From Janibacter sp. DB-40 (GTDB lineage Bacteria; Actinomycetota; Actinomycetes; Actinomycetales; Dermatophilaceae): a stretch of 64,000 nt of DNA. Positions 26,668-36,458 of this stretch are shown here, piece by piece. A model generated the notes under the pieces. The model did no database searches. It saw only the letters and a list, made by a program, of their open reading frames with translations, and had not been told where the DNA came from. The DNA lies in NCBI RefSeq assembly GCF_029510815.1, contig NZ_CP120360.1:2976001-3040000 (forward strand), in the 5' to 3' direction. Position 1 is the stretch's first letter; every line of letters starts with the position of its first letter. A program made the position numbers and the translations under genes.

Positions 26668-27500
26668 GCCTCCTCCTCGCCGGGCATCAGCAGCCACTGC
26701 CCGCCCTCGTCCCGGTGCACCCGAACCAGCGTCCCCGGTGGGAAGGCGTCCAACGCCGGTGCCGGCAGGGGCAGCGAGCCGTCCGCGGCGACGACGGAGT
26801 ACTCCTCCCCGCTGCGACCCTCACCCCCGACGCGCCCGTCCCGGATGGTCACCGTGCGCGGGAAGGCCCGCGCGACGTCCGGGTCGTGGGTGACGACGAC
26901 GACCGTCGTGCCGAGCGTGCGGCCCACCTCGGCGAGGGCGTCGAGGACGACGTCGCGGGACTCGTGGTCGAGCTGGCTCGTCGGCTCGTCCCCGAGGAGC
27001 AGGCCGGGTCCGCCGGCGAGGGCGACGCCGAGTGCGCCCAGCTGCTGCTGCCCGGGCGTGAGCCGCTCGAGCTTCTCGTCGGCCACGTCGCCCAGCCCGA
27101 GGAGGGCGACGAGCTCGTCCACGGCCGGGACCGCCCGGCCGCTCCGGCGGGCCGGCTGCTGCGCGAAGTCGATGTTCCCCCGGATGCTCAGCCACGGCAG
27201 GTGGTTGCGCTCGGCGCCCTGCAGGAGGATGCCGACGTCACCGGCGCGGAAGGCGTCGATCTCGCCCTCCGTCATCGCCGACAGCTCGTGCTCCCCGACG
27301 TGGATGCGCCCCGCGCTCGGCCGCAGCAGACCGCCGAGGAGCGCAAGCAGCGTCGACTTCCCCGCGCCGCTCGGGCCGAGCAGCGCGATCCGCTCCCCTG
27401 CCGCGACGGTGAGGTCGACCCCGGAGAGTGCCGCCACGTCGTGGCCCTCGGCGCGGTAGATGTGCACCAGTCCGTGGGTGCGCACCGGCAGCCCGGTCAT
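26664..27500 (-). CDS. ABC transporter ATP-binding protein, first copy (divergent signature motif)
   Basis: A 278-residue ATPase, with Walker A GPSGAGKST and Walker B LLLGDEPT. The signature motif reads LTPGQQQ instead of LSGGQ, a divergence that could impair one of the two ATP sites in a heterodimer with its neighbour. The C-terminal 50 residues extend beyond the ATPase fold. The ATG at 27500 overlaps the permease stop (ATGA). The pairing of a degenerate and a canonical ATPase suggests an asymmetric exporter. Confidence 0.82.
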   Translation of the reverse strand: MTGLPVRTHGLVHIYRAEGHDVAALSGVDLTVAAGERIALLGPSGAGKSTLLALLGGLLRPSAGRIHVGEHELSAMTEGEIDAFRAGDVGILLQGAERNHLPWLSIRGNIDFAQQPARRSGRAVPAVDELVALLGLGDVADEKLERLTPGQQQLGALGVALAGGPGLLLGDEPTSQLDHESRDVVLDALAEVGRTLGTTVVVVTHDPDVARAFPRTVTIRDGRVGGEGRSGEEYSVVAADGSLPLPAPALDAFPPGTLVRVHRDEGGQWLLMPGEEEA

Positions 27501-30500
27501 GACGCCTCACCCCGGACGGCGGCGGGGTGGACCCGCCGCGCCACCACGGCGGCGATGGCCAGGGCGAGGACGAGCAGCACGACGGCGACCCCGGCCGTGG
27601 CAGCGAGCACGGCGGGCCACGCCGGTGAGAGGTCGAGCCGGGGAACCGCCGCCGGCTCGGTGAAGAAGGGGATCGACGGCAGTGCGATCCGTGCCCCGAC
27701 GAGGGCGGACCCGGCCCCGAGCAGCACCCCGACGGCGACGCCGGCCACGTGCTCCGTGCGCAGGGCGCGGGCGATGTCGCGGTGCCGCACGCCGCTGATC
27801 CGCAGGGCCGCGAGGTCGCGGACGGCGGCCCGCCACCCGGTGACGGCGAGGATCACCAGCACGAGCGCGGCGAGGAGCACGGCGAGGACGCCACCGATGA
27901 GGGCCAGCTGCAGGCCCCAACCGGAGGCGGACTCGTCGAACGCCCGGTCGGCCTCCTGCGTCGTCGCGATGGAGCGGACGGTCACGCCGTCGTCGGCGAG
28001 CACCTCGCGGACTCGCTCCAGGGCGGCGGGAGAGGCATCGGCGAGCCAGATCCGGCTCTCGGCGCGGGTCGCCAGCTCCCCGCTGACGCGGGCCAGGGCG
28101 GGAAGGGAGAGCAGCACCCCCGGTCGGTCACGGACGGCAAAGCCGTCACGTGCTGGTCGACCTCGACCTGCGTCTGGCCGCCTGCGACGTCGATGACCTC
28201 GCTCACGTCGCCGACCGCGAGATCGTCGGTCGAGGCGATGGCCGGAAGGGGGTGGGGCACGTCGGTCACGGACGTCGAGACGTCCGCCCCGTCCGCCGCG
28301 CCGACGTCGAGGCGCAGCGTGTCCCCCTTCGTGCTCGCATCGACACCGAGGCCGCTCTCGTCGCGGGTGGAGCTCCACGTGCCCTCGCCGGTCACGGGGA
28401 GCGGCTCACCCCCGACGGTCAGGTCGGTCACGCTGACGGTGCCGTGCACCTGCGAGCCGGTCGACCCGGAGACGGCCAGGGTCAGGCCGGCCAGCCGGCA
28501 GTGATCGGAGCAGAAGAGGGAGGTGTCGACCTCGGTGCGCCCCTGGGACTTCGGGCCGAGGGTCGCCAGGGCGGTGGAGCGCCGACTGCCCTCCGGGGTG
28601 GTCATCTCCACGCGCAGCTCCGGTGGCTCGCTGCTGTCGCGGTCCTCGAGGTCCCACTCGACCGTGGCCCTCGTCGGACCGGCCGGCAGGATGATCGGCT
28701 CCTGCTCGGGGAGCGCGAGCACGTCGAGGTCGGCCGCGGTCACGGTCGACGGGTGCGCCACTCCCGGCAGTCGGTCCGGGTCGACGGCGATCGTCGCCGC
28801 CGACGTCTCGTTGTGGGGGCGGATCACGGCCACGGGGGCGGCCTCGATGCCGGCCTTCTCGAGGGTCTCCGCCGCGGCCATGAGCGCCGGCGCGGTGGCC
28901 GTGCTGACGGACGCGACCGCGGGCGCCCCCGTCTCGAGCTGGGCCCGGGCGACCCGGTTGTGGTCGGCGACCACCACCGCGTCGGCGCCGAAGATCGCGA
29001 TGGCCGAGGCCACGGTCGTCACGACGAGCACCCGCCGCGCGGCCGGACGCCGACCGATACCGCGGCCGGAGATGACCGCGGCGACCCGTCCCCGGCGCAC
29101 GGCTGCACGGGCCCGGCGCGCGGCGATCCACGGGACGAGTCGTGCCGCGAGCACCCCGACGGCGATGGCGAGCAGGGTCGGCGTCGCCAGCGCGGCCGGG
29201 CCGCTGAGGGCCCCGGTCGCCAGCCCACCGACACCGAGGAGGGCGAGGACGACGACGACCACGTCGATGACGACCGAGCTGCCGGCGGACCGTGGCCGCA
29301 CGGAGCGCAGGAGGTCGTTGACCGGCTCACGCAGCACCGGGCGGGCGGCGAGGTGGACCGCCAGCACGGAGACGGCGAGCGCCCCCACGAGCCACGGGAG
29401 CACGCTGACGGGGACCTCGAAGGGCATCCCGCTCGGCAGCAACGCCGCTCGCACGACCGCAGCGAGGCCGAGAGCGCCGGCGAAGCCGAGGGGAAGACCG
29501 AGCAGCACCGGGATCGTGAGCTCCGCCAGCAGCAGCCGCCGGGCACCGGAGCGCGAGCGCCCGCGCAGGCGGGCCAGGGCGACGTCGTGCCGCCGCTGGT
29601 CCACGGCCGCCTGGGCGACGAGGAAGAGGACGAGGACGGACAGCAGCGCGAGCTGGACCATCACGAAGGGGACGATGACCGCCGTCTGGGCGCGGCCGGT
29701 GCTGATCCCGTCGACGAGCTGCCGGGCGGAGTCGTCCACCCGCAGCTCGGGGTGCTCCTCGCCGAGCTGCGTCGCCGCGGCGACGGCCCGCGGCATCGAC
29801 TCGAGGGTGGCCGCATCGGCATCGAGCGGCAGGACCACGCTCGCGACGGCCCGCGGCAGGGTGTCCCTGAACGTCGCCTCGGCCGTGAGGAAGTCGTCGA
29901 CGGCCGGCACGTGGTCCATGTCCCCCTGCGGCACCCCCGACTTGCCGTCCGGGCGATCCCCGAGCCAGTAACCGGGAGCCTCCTGCGCCACCTCGTAGAC
30001 GCCGACGACGGTCAGCTCGACGGGCGGCGGGTCGGGCTCGAACCGCGTGTACTTCTCCTGGCCGATCTCGAAGGTCGTCCCGGGCTGCCACCCCCAGGCC
30101 TTCGCGTCCGCGCCGGAGACGACGATCTCGCCGGCCGCCGACGGGCAGTCGCCCTCGATCTCGAGGTGGTCGCACACCCCGGTGCGGGAGCGCAGCACCA
30201 TGGGCGAGGGCTTCTTGCCCTCCTGCGGGACGACCGTGGTGCCGTGCCGCATGGCCTCGATCGGCTCCTCGGACACCCTCGTCAGGTCACGTGGGAGGAG
30301 CTCGGTGACCTCGGAGGGCATCGTCGTGCGCTCCTCGGACGTGCGGCCCCGGGTGATGGCCGTGGCGGCCGCGACGGGACCGGCCTCCTCGACGGCGACC
30401 CGCAGCAGACCCTGGTCGACGCTGCGGGCGAAGACGGGGGCGAAGACCGCGCACGTGGCCACCAGTGCCGACACGAGGGCAAGGGCGATGACCTGCCCTG

Positions 30501-30525
30501 TGCGGTGCCGCAACGCTGCCCACAT
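27497..30525 (-). pseudogene. FtsX-like ABC permease, interrupted by one frameshift
   Basis: Residues 1 to about 790 (starting MWAALRHRTGQVIALAL, with an N-terminal membrane segment, a large extracytoplasmic domain, and then several helices) lie in one frame. The last part, with the final FtsX helices and ending RRVHPAAVRGEAS, lies in another. The 3029-bp span is one base short of a multiple of three. The shift falls near 28136-28150 at the perfect palindrome GACGGC-TTT-GCCGTC. Joined, the protein would be about 1009 residues, an FtsX/MacB permease with two domains. It is followed by its two ATPases. Confidence 0.82.
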
Positions 30526-30610
30526 CGACGTGGCCCCCTTCCGTGCCGCGGGCAACCCTATGCAGTCGGCACATGATCCGTGGAGCGGCGCGCCACTCCG
30601 GTTGTCCGCC

Positions 30611-30656
30611 GGTCGATGTATTCCGGCGTCCTCGCACCCGCCGGAATACATCGACC
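30611..30656 (-). terminator. Intrinsic terminator, perfect 18-bp stem
   Basis: GGTCGATGTATTCCGGCG (30611-30628) and its exact complement (30639-30656) with a 10-base loop lie between the KstD-like gene and the permease. It would end the flavoenzyme transcript 35 bp after its stop codon. Confidence 0.85.
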
Positions 30657-30690
30657 CAGCCACATGGGGACGCGAAGGGGGGCGGCTCGG

Positions 30691-32355
30691 TCAGTCCCCC
30701 AGCTCTGCTCCCATCGCCCGGCCCGCGGAGCGACCGGAGAAGATGCACCCGCCGAGGAAGGTCCCCTCGAGAGCGCGGTAGCCGTGGACGCCGCCGCCTC
30801 CGAAGCCGGAGGCCTCGCCCGCGGCGTACAGCCCGCGCACCGGCTCGCCGTCGTGGCCGAGGACCCGGCCGGACAGGTCGGTCTCGAAGCCGCCGAGGGT
30901 CTTGCGGGAGAGGATGTGCAGCTTCACGCCGACGAGCGGGCCCTTCTTCGGGTCCTGCAGCTTGTGCGGCGGGTAGGCGCGCTTGGAGATCTTGTCCCCG
31001 ATGTAGGACCGGGCCACGCGCATGGCCGCGATCTGCGCGTCCTTGGAGTAGGCGTTGTCGAGCTGGCCGTCGCGCTCGTCGAGCTGGCGCTTGACGTGGG
31101 CGACGTCGAGGGCCGGCTCGCCCTCCTCGAGGAGACCGTTCATCCTCTCCACGAGCTCCTCGGCGGTGTCGGCCATGACGAAGTCCGCACCCTTGTCCAG
31201 GAAGTCCTGCATCGACGGGGTGACATCGGCCAGCGACCGCTTGCGCAGGACCCCCCGGACGTCCTTGCCGGTGAGGTCGGCGTTCTGCTCCGAGCCGGAC
31301 AGGGCGAACTCCTTGCCTGCGACCGAGCGGTTGGTCACGAACCAGCTGTGGTCGTGGCCGGAGCGGCGCAGGTGGGCGAGCGTGCCCAGGGTGTCGAAGC
31401 CGGGCAGGAGCGGCGCGGGCAGGCGGTCGCCGTTCGCGTCGAGCCACATCGAGCTGGGTCCGGGGAGGATGCGGATGCCGTGACCGGGCCAGATCGGGTC
31501 CCAGTTGCGGATGCCCTCGACGTAGTGCCACATCCGGTCGCGGTTGATCAGCCGGCCCCCGGCCTCCTGGGTGATCGCGATCATCCGCCCGTCGACGTGG
31601 GCGGGGACGCCGGTGACCATGCGCTTCGGCGGGGTGCCGAGGCGCTCGGGCCAGTTCTCGCGGACGAGGTCGTGGTTGCCGCCGATGCCGCCCGAGGCGA
31701 CGAGGACGACGGGCGCCCGCAGCTCGAACCCACCCTTCGGGTCGCGGTTGGTCGCCACCCCCCGCTCGGCGCGGTCCTCGGCGAGATGCACCCCGCGGAT
31801 CCCGGTGACGGCACCCCCTTCGACGATCAGCTCGTCCACGCGGTGGCGGTGCGCGTAGGTGACCAGCCCGCGCTCGCGGGCCTCCTCCACCCGCCGGGCG
31901 AAGGGGGCGACGACCCCCGGTCCCGTACCCCACGTGATGTGGAAGCGGGGCACGGAGTTGCCATGACCGTGCGCCGAGCCGTCACCGCGCTCGGCCCATC
32001 CGACGATCGGGAACCAGCGCATCCCCTGCTCGTGCAGCCACGAGCGCTTCTCGCCCCCGGCGAAGTCCAGGTAGGCCTTCGCCCACTCGCGCGGCCAGTG
32101 GTCCTCGTCGCGGTCGAAGCCGGCGGTGTTCATCCAGTCGGAGTACGCGAGCTCGGCCGAGTCCTTGATGCCCAGGTGGCGCTGCTCGGGGCTGTCGACG
32201 AAGAACAGCCCGCCGAAGGACCAGTGCGCCTGCCCCCCGAGGTTGGCCTCGCTCTCTTGGTCGACGAGCAGCACCCTGCGCCCCGCGTCGGTGAGCTCGG
32301 CAGCGGCAACGAGTCCGGCGAGCCCGTGGCCCACGACAATGGCATCAGCATCCAT
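30691..32355 (-). CDS. FAD-dependent dehydrogenase (3-ketosteroid dehydrogenase/fumarate reductase-like)
   Basis: A 554-residue flavoprotein. The N-terminal FAD-binding motif is AIVVGHGLAGLVAAAEL with the acidic residue D32-Q-E downstream, and the C-terminal FAD motif is GGFGGGGVHGYRALEG-like with LYAAGEASGFGGGG. It falls with the KstD/FrdA-like FAD-binding dehydrogenases, which oxidise or reduce C-C double bonds. A TTTAGT hexamer 8 bp before the ATG suggests leaderless expression. Without a recognised steroid operon, the substrate remains unassigned. Confidence 0.85.
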   Translation of the reverse strand: MDADAIVVGHGLAGLVAAAELTDAGRRVLLVDQESEANLGGQAHWSFGGLFFVDSPEQRHLGIKDSAELAYSDWMNTAGFDRDEDHWPREWAKAYLDFAGGEKRSWLHEQGMRWFPIVGWAERGDGSAHGHGNSVPRFHITWGTGPGVVAPFARRVEEARERGLVTYAHRHRVDELIVEGGAVTGIRGVHLAEDRAERGVATNRDPKGGFELRAPVVLVASGGIGGNHDLVRENWPERLGTPPKRMVTGVPAHVDGRMIAITQEAGGRLINRDRMWHYVEGIRNWDPIWPGHGIRILPGPSSMWLDANGDRLPAPLLPGFDTLGTLAHLRRSGHDHSWFVTNRSVAGKEFALSGSEQNADLTGKDVRGVLRKRSLADVTPSMQDFLDKGADFVMADTAEELVERMNGLLEEGEPALDVAHVKRQLDERDGQLDNAYSKDAQIAAMRVARSYIGDKISKRAYPPHKLQDPKKGPLVGVKLHILSRKTLGGFETDLSGRVLGHDGEPVRGLYAAGEASGFGGGGVHGYRALEGTFLGGCIFSGRSAGRAMGAELGD

Positions 32356-32442
32356 GGGGTGACACTAAACTCATTACTGTCGGGTAGCAATGTCGCCGGA
32401 CCGCGCGCTGACATCGTCCCCGCAGGCGGGGGAGACTGGGTC

Positions 32443-33156
32443 ATGGACGCGGCCCGGTTCGAGACCTTCGGCATCTCCCACCTGGTGATGATCGGCGTCT
32501 TCCTCGCGGGGATCTGGCCGATGGTGCTTCTCGGCAAACTCACCCGACACCGGCCCCGGCAGGTCAGTCGCTGGCTCGCGGTGGGCCTCGTCGCCGCCGT
32601 CCTGCCGCTGCAGGTGCTCGACCACCTGCCCGGCAACTTCCAGCTCGGTGTGAGCCTGCCGCTGCAGCTCTGCGACCTGGCCGCGGCCGTCACGGTCGTC
32701 GCGCTGTGGACCCGGCGCCACACCATCGTCTGCGTCACCTACCTGTGGGGGCTCCTGCTCGCCCCCCAGGCCCTGCTCACCCCGGCGCTGTCGGCCGCCT
32801 TCCCCGATCCACGGTTCCTCGCCTTCTGGGCGATGCACATCTTCGTCGTCTGGGCCGCGGTTTTCCTGACCTTCGGCCTGGGGCACCGACCGGACTGGCG
32901 CGGCTACCGACGCACGGTACTCATCACCGCCACGTGGATGATCCTGATGTACCCGACGAACGTGCTGCTCGGGACGAACTACGGTTTCGTCAACCGCAAG
33001 CCGTCGACAGGGTCGATCCTCGACCTCTTCGGCCCGTGGCCGATCTACCTCCTGGTCGAGGTCGTCCTCGTGGCCACCGTGTGGGCCCTGATGACCTGGC
33101 CGTGGACCCGGCGACGGCCAGTCGAGAGCCCGGCGCCCGCCATCGAGCAGAGGTGA
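32443..33156 (+). CDS. TIGR02206/YwaF-type membrane protein
   Basis: A 237-residue protein with six or seven transmembrane helices. The LQLCDLAAAVTVVALWTRRH segment, the YLWGLLLAPQALLTP segment and the LMYPTNVLLGTNYGFVNRKPS block match the TIGR02206 family of integral membrane proteins of unknown function. The ATG at 32443 follows GGGGGAGA. It is divergent from the flavoenzyme gene. It ends in a basic tail. Confidence 0.8.
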   Translation: MDAARFETFGISHLVMIGVFLAGIWPMVLLGKLTRHRPRQVSRWLAVGLVAAVLPLQVLDHLPGNFQLGVSLPLQLCDLAAAVTVVALWTRRHTIVCVTYLWGLLLAPQALLTPALSAAFPDPRFLAFWAMHIFVVWAAVFLTFGLGHRPDWRGYRRTVLITATWMILMYPTNVLLGTNYGFVNRKPSTGSILDLFGPWPIYLLVEVVLVATVWALMTWPWTRRRPVESPAPAIEQR

Positions 33157-33250
33157 CCGGCCGGCGAACGGGAGGACCTGCGCGAGCCGAGCCACCACCT
33201 TCGGGCTGGCCTGACCACGCTCCATCGGGTGCGCGACCTACAGTGACCCC

Positions 33251-34771
33251 GTGCGATGGACAGCAGCTCTCCGTCCCGCCGCGGCGGCCCTCCTCGTCGC
33301 AGCGGCGAGCCTCACCGGTGGGGCGACCGTGTCGGCGCTGTGGCCGGTCCCCGTGGAGACCGACTACTACGCCGCCGACGTGCGCCTGTCCCCCTCCTGG
33401 GGGCAGCACTCGACCATCGGCAGCGACACGGTCGTCGGCAGCGTCTCCGCCGAGTTCGCCGGATTCGCGCCGGGGGTCCGCGTCGAGCCGCGGATCAAGC
33501 CGGAGATCACCGAGCTGGTCGAGTCCGGCAACCTCGGCCTGTCCACGCTCGCCCTCGACGACGCCGACCGGGAGCGCCTGATCCGGGAGGCGGCCATTGG
33601 GGTCGGTCTGCGCTTCCTCGGCGGCGCCGTCCTCGGGACGGGCCTGGTGGTCCTCGGCGCCGGCCTCTACCGACGGGGCCTCCCCGGCCGCCGCCAGGTC
33701 ATCGGCAGCGTCCTCGTCACCGCCGTCACGTGCGCCGGTGTCGGGGTCGCCGCACAGCGCTCCTACACGCCCGAGCGGCTCGAGGCGCTGCACTCCACCG
33801 GTCTGCTGGAGATGGCCGTCGCCAACCGCGGGATCCTCGGCGACGTGCGCACGCGCGCCGACCAGGCCACCCCGTACGTGCGCAACCTGCTCGCGCTCTC
33901 CAACGCCGTCCAGGCCGAGTACGCGCCCGCCGAGATCCCCGACGAGAGCGCGCTGAAGGTGCTGCTCGTCTCCGACATCCACGCGGCCAACCAGTACGCC
34001 CTGATGCGCACGATCGTGCAGGAGCAGGGGATCGACGTCGTCATCGACTCCGGCGACCTGATCAACTTCAGCCAGGTCGTCGAGGCGCGGCTGACCAACC
34101 TCTACCAGGGCATCGCCTCCCTCGGGGTCCCCTACGTCTTCGTCCGGGGCAACCACGACGCCATCTCCCCCGACGACACCGCCCTGCTCGACCGCCTGGC
34201 CGAGCTGGACAACGTCGTCCTGCTCGAGCCGCAGCCCGGCGACTACCAGCAGGTGACCGTCGGGGGCCTGCGCATCGCGGGCTTCAACGACCCGCGCACC
34301 TTCGGCAACCCGGCGAGCGAGGAGATGGCCCAGCGGGAGCGGGAGGCCCGTGACGCGTGGGTCGAGGCCCTCGGCGACGGGCGGGTGCCCGACCTGACCG
34401 TCGCGCACAACCCGATCTCCCTCGAGGACGCCCCGGGGCGCCTGCGGATCAACGGCCACATGCACGTCCCGGAGGTCGACGGCAACCGCATCCAGGTCGG
34501 CACCTTCACCGGCGCCGGGACGTTGCGCCACTTCACGTGGAACACCGACGGCGAGCTCCTCGGTCAGCCGAGTGCCTTCGACGTGCTCACCTTCGACTCG
34601 GAGTGCCGGGCCGGGCGGCTGACGCGTTACGAGTACCGCGCCGTCATCGAGGGACAGCCCAGCTTCGACTCCGTGTCGGTGCTCAACGCCGGCCGGATCG
34701 CCGAGGAGCCGCAGGAGGGACGCACCTGCGGCGGCGACTCGGTGGCGGTGGAGCCGTTCCCGACCCCGTGA
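33251..34771 (+). CDS. Membrane-anchored metallophosphoesterase
   Basis: A 506-residue protein. An N-terminal hydrophobic anchor or signal (residues 6-30) and a second pair of membrane segments near 115-160 precede a calcineurin-like phosphoesterase domain: D242-I-H, the G-D-L-I-N-F motif, G-N301-H-D, the H-N-P motif and GHMH. The binuclear metal-site residues are all present. The active site is predicted outside the membrane or at the surface. A TACAGT hexamer (33239-33244) six bases before the GTG suggests a leaderless mRNA. Substrate unknown. Confidence 0.87.
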   Translation: MRWTAALRPAAAALLVAAASLTGGATVSALWPVPVETDYYAADVRLSPSWGQHSTIGSDTVVGSVSAEFAGFAPGVRVEPRIKPEITELVESGNLGLSTLALDDADRERLIREAAIGVGLRFLGGAVLGTGLVVLGAGLYRRGLPGRRQVIGSVLVTAVTCAGVGVAAQRSYTPERLEALHSTGLLEMAVANRGILGDVRTRADQATPYVRNLLALSNAVQAEYAPAEIPDESALKVLLVSDIHAANQYALMRTIVQEQGIDVVIDSGDLINFSQVVEARLTNLYQGIASLGVPYVFVRGNHDAISPDDTALLDRLAELDNVVLLEPQPGDYQQVTVGGLRIAGFNDPRTFGNPASEEMAQREREARDAWVEALGDGRVPDLTVAHNPISLEDAPGRLRINGHMHVPEVDGNRIQVGTFTGAGTLRHFTWNTDGELLGQPSAFDVLTFDSECRAGRLTRYEYRAVIEGQPSFDSVSVLNAGRIAEEPQEGRTCGGDSVAVEPFPTP

Positions 34772-34808
34772 CCCACCCCCTTCGCCCCGGTCGCGGCCTG
34801 CTCAGCAA

Positions 34809-34877
34809 GACGAACCCCCGCTCCGCAAGGGTCTCGGACTCCCGCGAAGCGGGGGTTTCTCGGGTGACCCGATAATC
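34809..34877 (+). repeat. Two-hairpin dispersed element D, copy 1
   Basis: An about 70-bp unit: a stem with AACCCCCGCTCCGC and GCGAAGCGGGGGTTT arms around a 17-base loop, followed by the TCTCGGGTGACCCGATAATC palindrome. Two further copies (49578, 57015) share layout and sequence. Here it lies downstream of the metallophosphoesterase gene and before the convergent GAPDH stop. It may act as a terminator. Confidence 0.8.
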
Positions 34878-34897
34878 GTGGTGCACCCCGACCGGGC

Positions 34898-36358
34898 TCA
34901 GATGCGCGGGAACACCGGCGGGTGGACCTTGGCCATCTGCTCGAGCACCCGCACGACCTGGCAGGAGTAACCGAACTCGTTGTCGTACCAGACGTAGAGG
35001 ATGCAGCGATCGCCGGCGGTGATCGTCGCGCGCCCGTCGACGATGCCCGCGTGGCGGTTGCCCACGAAGTCGGTGGAGACGACCTCGGGGCTGTCGACGA
35101 AGTCCAGCTGCTTGTGCATCTCGCCGTACAGCGAGGTCTGCCGGAGGTAGTCGTTGAGGGCGTCGACCTCGACGGGCGTCTTCAGCGTGAGGTTGAGGAT
35201 GGCCATCGAGACGTTCGGGGTGGGCACGCGGATCGCGTTGCCGGTGAGCAGGCCCTCGAGCTCGGGCAGCGCCTTGGCCACGGCCTTGGCGGCGCCGGTC
35301 TCGGTGAGCACCATGTTCAGGGCGGCGGAGCGGCCGCGGCGCTCGCCCTTGTGGAAGTTGTCGGTGAGGTTCTGGTCGTTGGTGAAGGAGTGGACCGTCT
35401 CGATGTGCCCGCCGACGATGCCGTACTCGTCGTTGACGGCCTTGAGCGTCGGGACGATCGCGTTCGTCGTGCAGGACGCGGCGGAGACCACGCGGTCGTC
35501 GTCGCCGATCATCGCGTCGTTGATGCCCGTGACGATGTTGGGCACCGAGCCCTTGCCCGGGGCGGTGAGCAGCACCCGGGAGACGCCGGGGCACTGCAGG
35601 TGCTGGGACAGGCCCTCCTCGTCGCGCCACCGACCGGTGTTGTCGACGACGATCGCGTCGGAGATGCCGTACTGCGTGTAGTCGACCGTGGTCGGGTCGT
35701 CGGAGTAGATGACCTGGATGAGGGTCCCGTTGGCCAGGATCGTGTTCTTCTCCTCGTCGACAGTGAGCGTGCCGTCGAAGGAGCCGTGCACGGAGTCGCG
35801 GCGCAGCAGACTGGCACGCTTGACGAGGTCGTTGGCGGCACCCTTGCGCACGACGACGGCGCGCAGCCGCAGACCGTGCCCGGCACCGGCGTGCTCGATG
35901 AGGATGCGCGCCAGGAGCCGCCCGATGCGCCCGAAGCCGTAGAGGACGACGTCGGTGGTCCCCTGCCCCTCGCCGTCGCCCCCACCGATGACATCGGCGA
36001 GCTCGCCGCGCAGGAAGTCCTCGAGGGGCACGTCGTCGCCGGTCTCCAGACGACGCCTGTGCAGGCGCGCGATGTCCACCGACGCGGGACCGAGGTCGAG
36101 GGTCGCCAGGGCCTGCAGCACCGGGAGGGTGTCGTCCACCGTCATCTCGACGTCGACGCGACGCGTGAACCGGTGGGCCTTGAGGATGTCCGTCGGCGAC
36201 TGGCCGAGGAGCGTGCGCCCGTGGATCGAGGTGACCACGCCGTTCTCCCGGTAGAGGCGTCCCACCAGGGGGATCATGGCCTCCGCCTTGGCCTGCCGGT
36301 CGGCCCAGTCGGACAGGTGGTCGTCAGCGGTGGTGCTCGTCTGGTGCATCGTCGTCAT
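34898..36358 (-). CDS. gap: Long-form glyceraldehyde-3-phosphate dehydrogenase
   Basis: A 486-residue GAPDH. A 120-residue N-terminal extension precedes the Rossmann motif GFGRIGRLLAR (about residue 140). The catalytic ASCTTNA has C296, and the C-terminal catalytic domain ends VWYDNEFGYSCQVVRVLE. This extended form is typical of the second GAPDH of actinobacteria (GapX/GapB-like), commonly NADP-linked and gluconeogenic or oxidative; that role is inferred. A TATTCT hexamer 8 bp upstream of the ATG suggests leaderless expression. Confidence 0.9.
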   Translation of the reverse strand: MTTMHQTSTTADDHLSDWADRQAKAEAMIPLVGRLYRENGVVTSIHGRTLLGQSPTDILKAHRFTRRVDVEMTVDDTLPVLQALATLDLGPASVDIARLHRRRLETGDDVPLEDFLRGELADVIGGGDGEGQGTTDVVLYGFGRIGRLLARILIEHAGAGHGLRLRAVVVRKGAANDLVKRASLLRRDSVHGSFDGTLTVDEEKNTILANGTLIQVIYSDDPTTVDYTQYGISDAIVVDNTGRWRDEEGLSQHLQCPGVSRVLLTAPGKGSVPNIVTGINDAMIGDDDRVVSAASCTTNAIVPTLKAVNDEYGIVGGHIETVHSFTNDQNLTDNFHKGERRGRSAALNMVLTETGAAKAVAKALPELEGLLTGNAIRVPTPNVSMAILNLTLKTPVEVDALNDYLRQTSLYGEMHKQLDFVDSPEVVSTDFVGNRHAGIVDGRATITAGDRCILYVWYDNEFGYSCQVVRVLEQMAKVHPPVFPRI

Positions 36359-36436
36359 GGGGCCCGAGAATAGCCGCGGGCCGGGCCCGATCCGTCCTCG
36401 GGTCAGTTCCCGGACGACGGCCGGGCGAAGGGGGGC

Positions 36437-36458
36437 CGACCCCGTCAGTGGGGGGTCG
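36437..36458 (-). terminator. Short hairpin around the stop codon of the sucrase/ferredoxin-like gene
   Basis: CGACCCC (36437-36443) and GGGGTCG (36452-36458) pair with an 8-base loop containing the TGA stop (36445-36447). A weak terminator candidate for the minus-strand operon. Confidence 0.4.

Noticed and set aside
30580..32443. N-terminal extension of the TIGR02206 gene across the flavoenzyme
   Set aside because: The open frame continues antisense to the KstD-like gene by chance; the family's own start and a purine-rich site lie at 32443.
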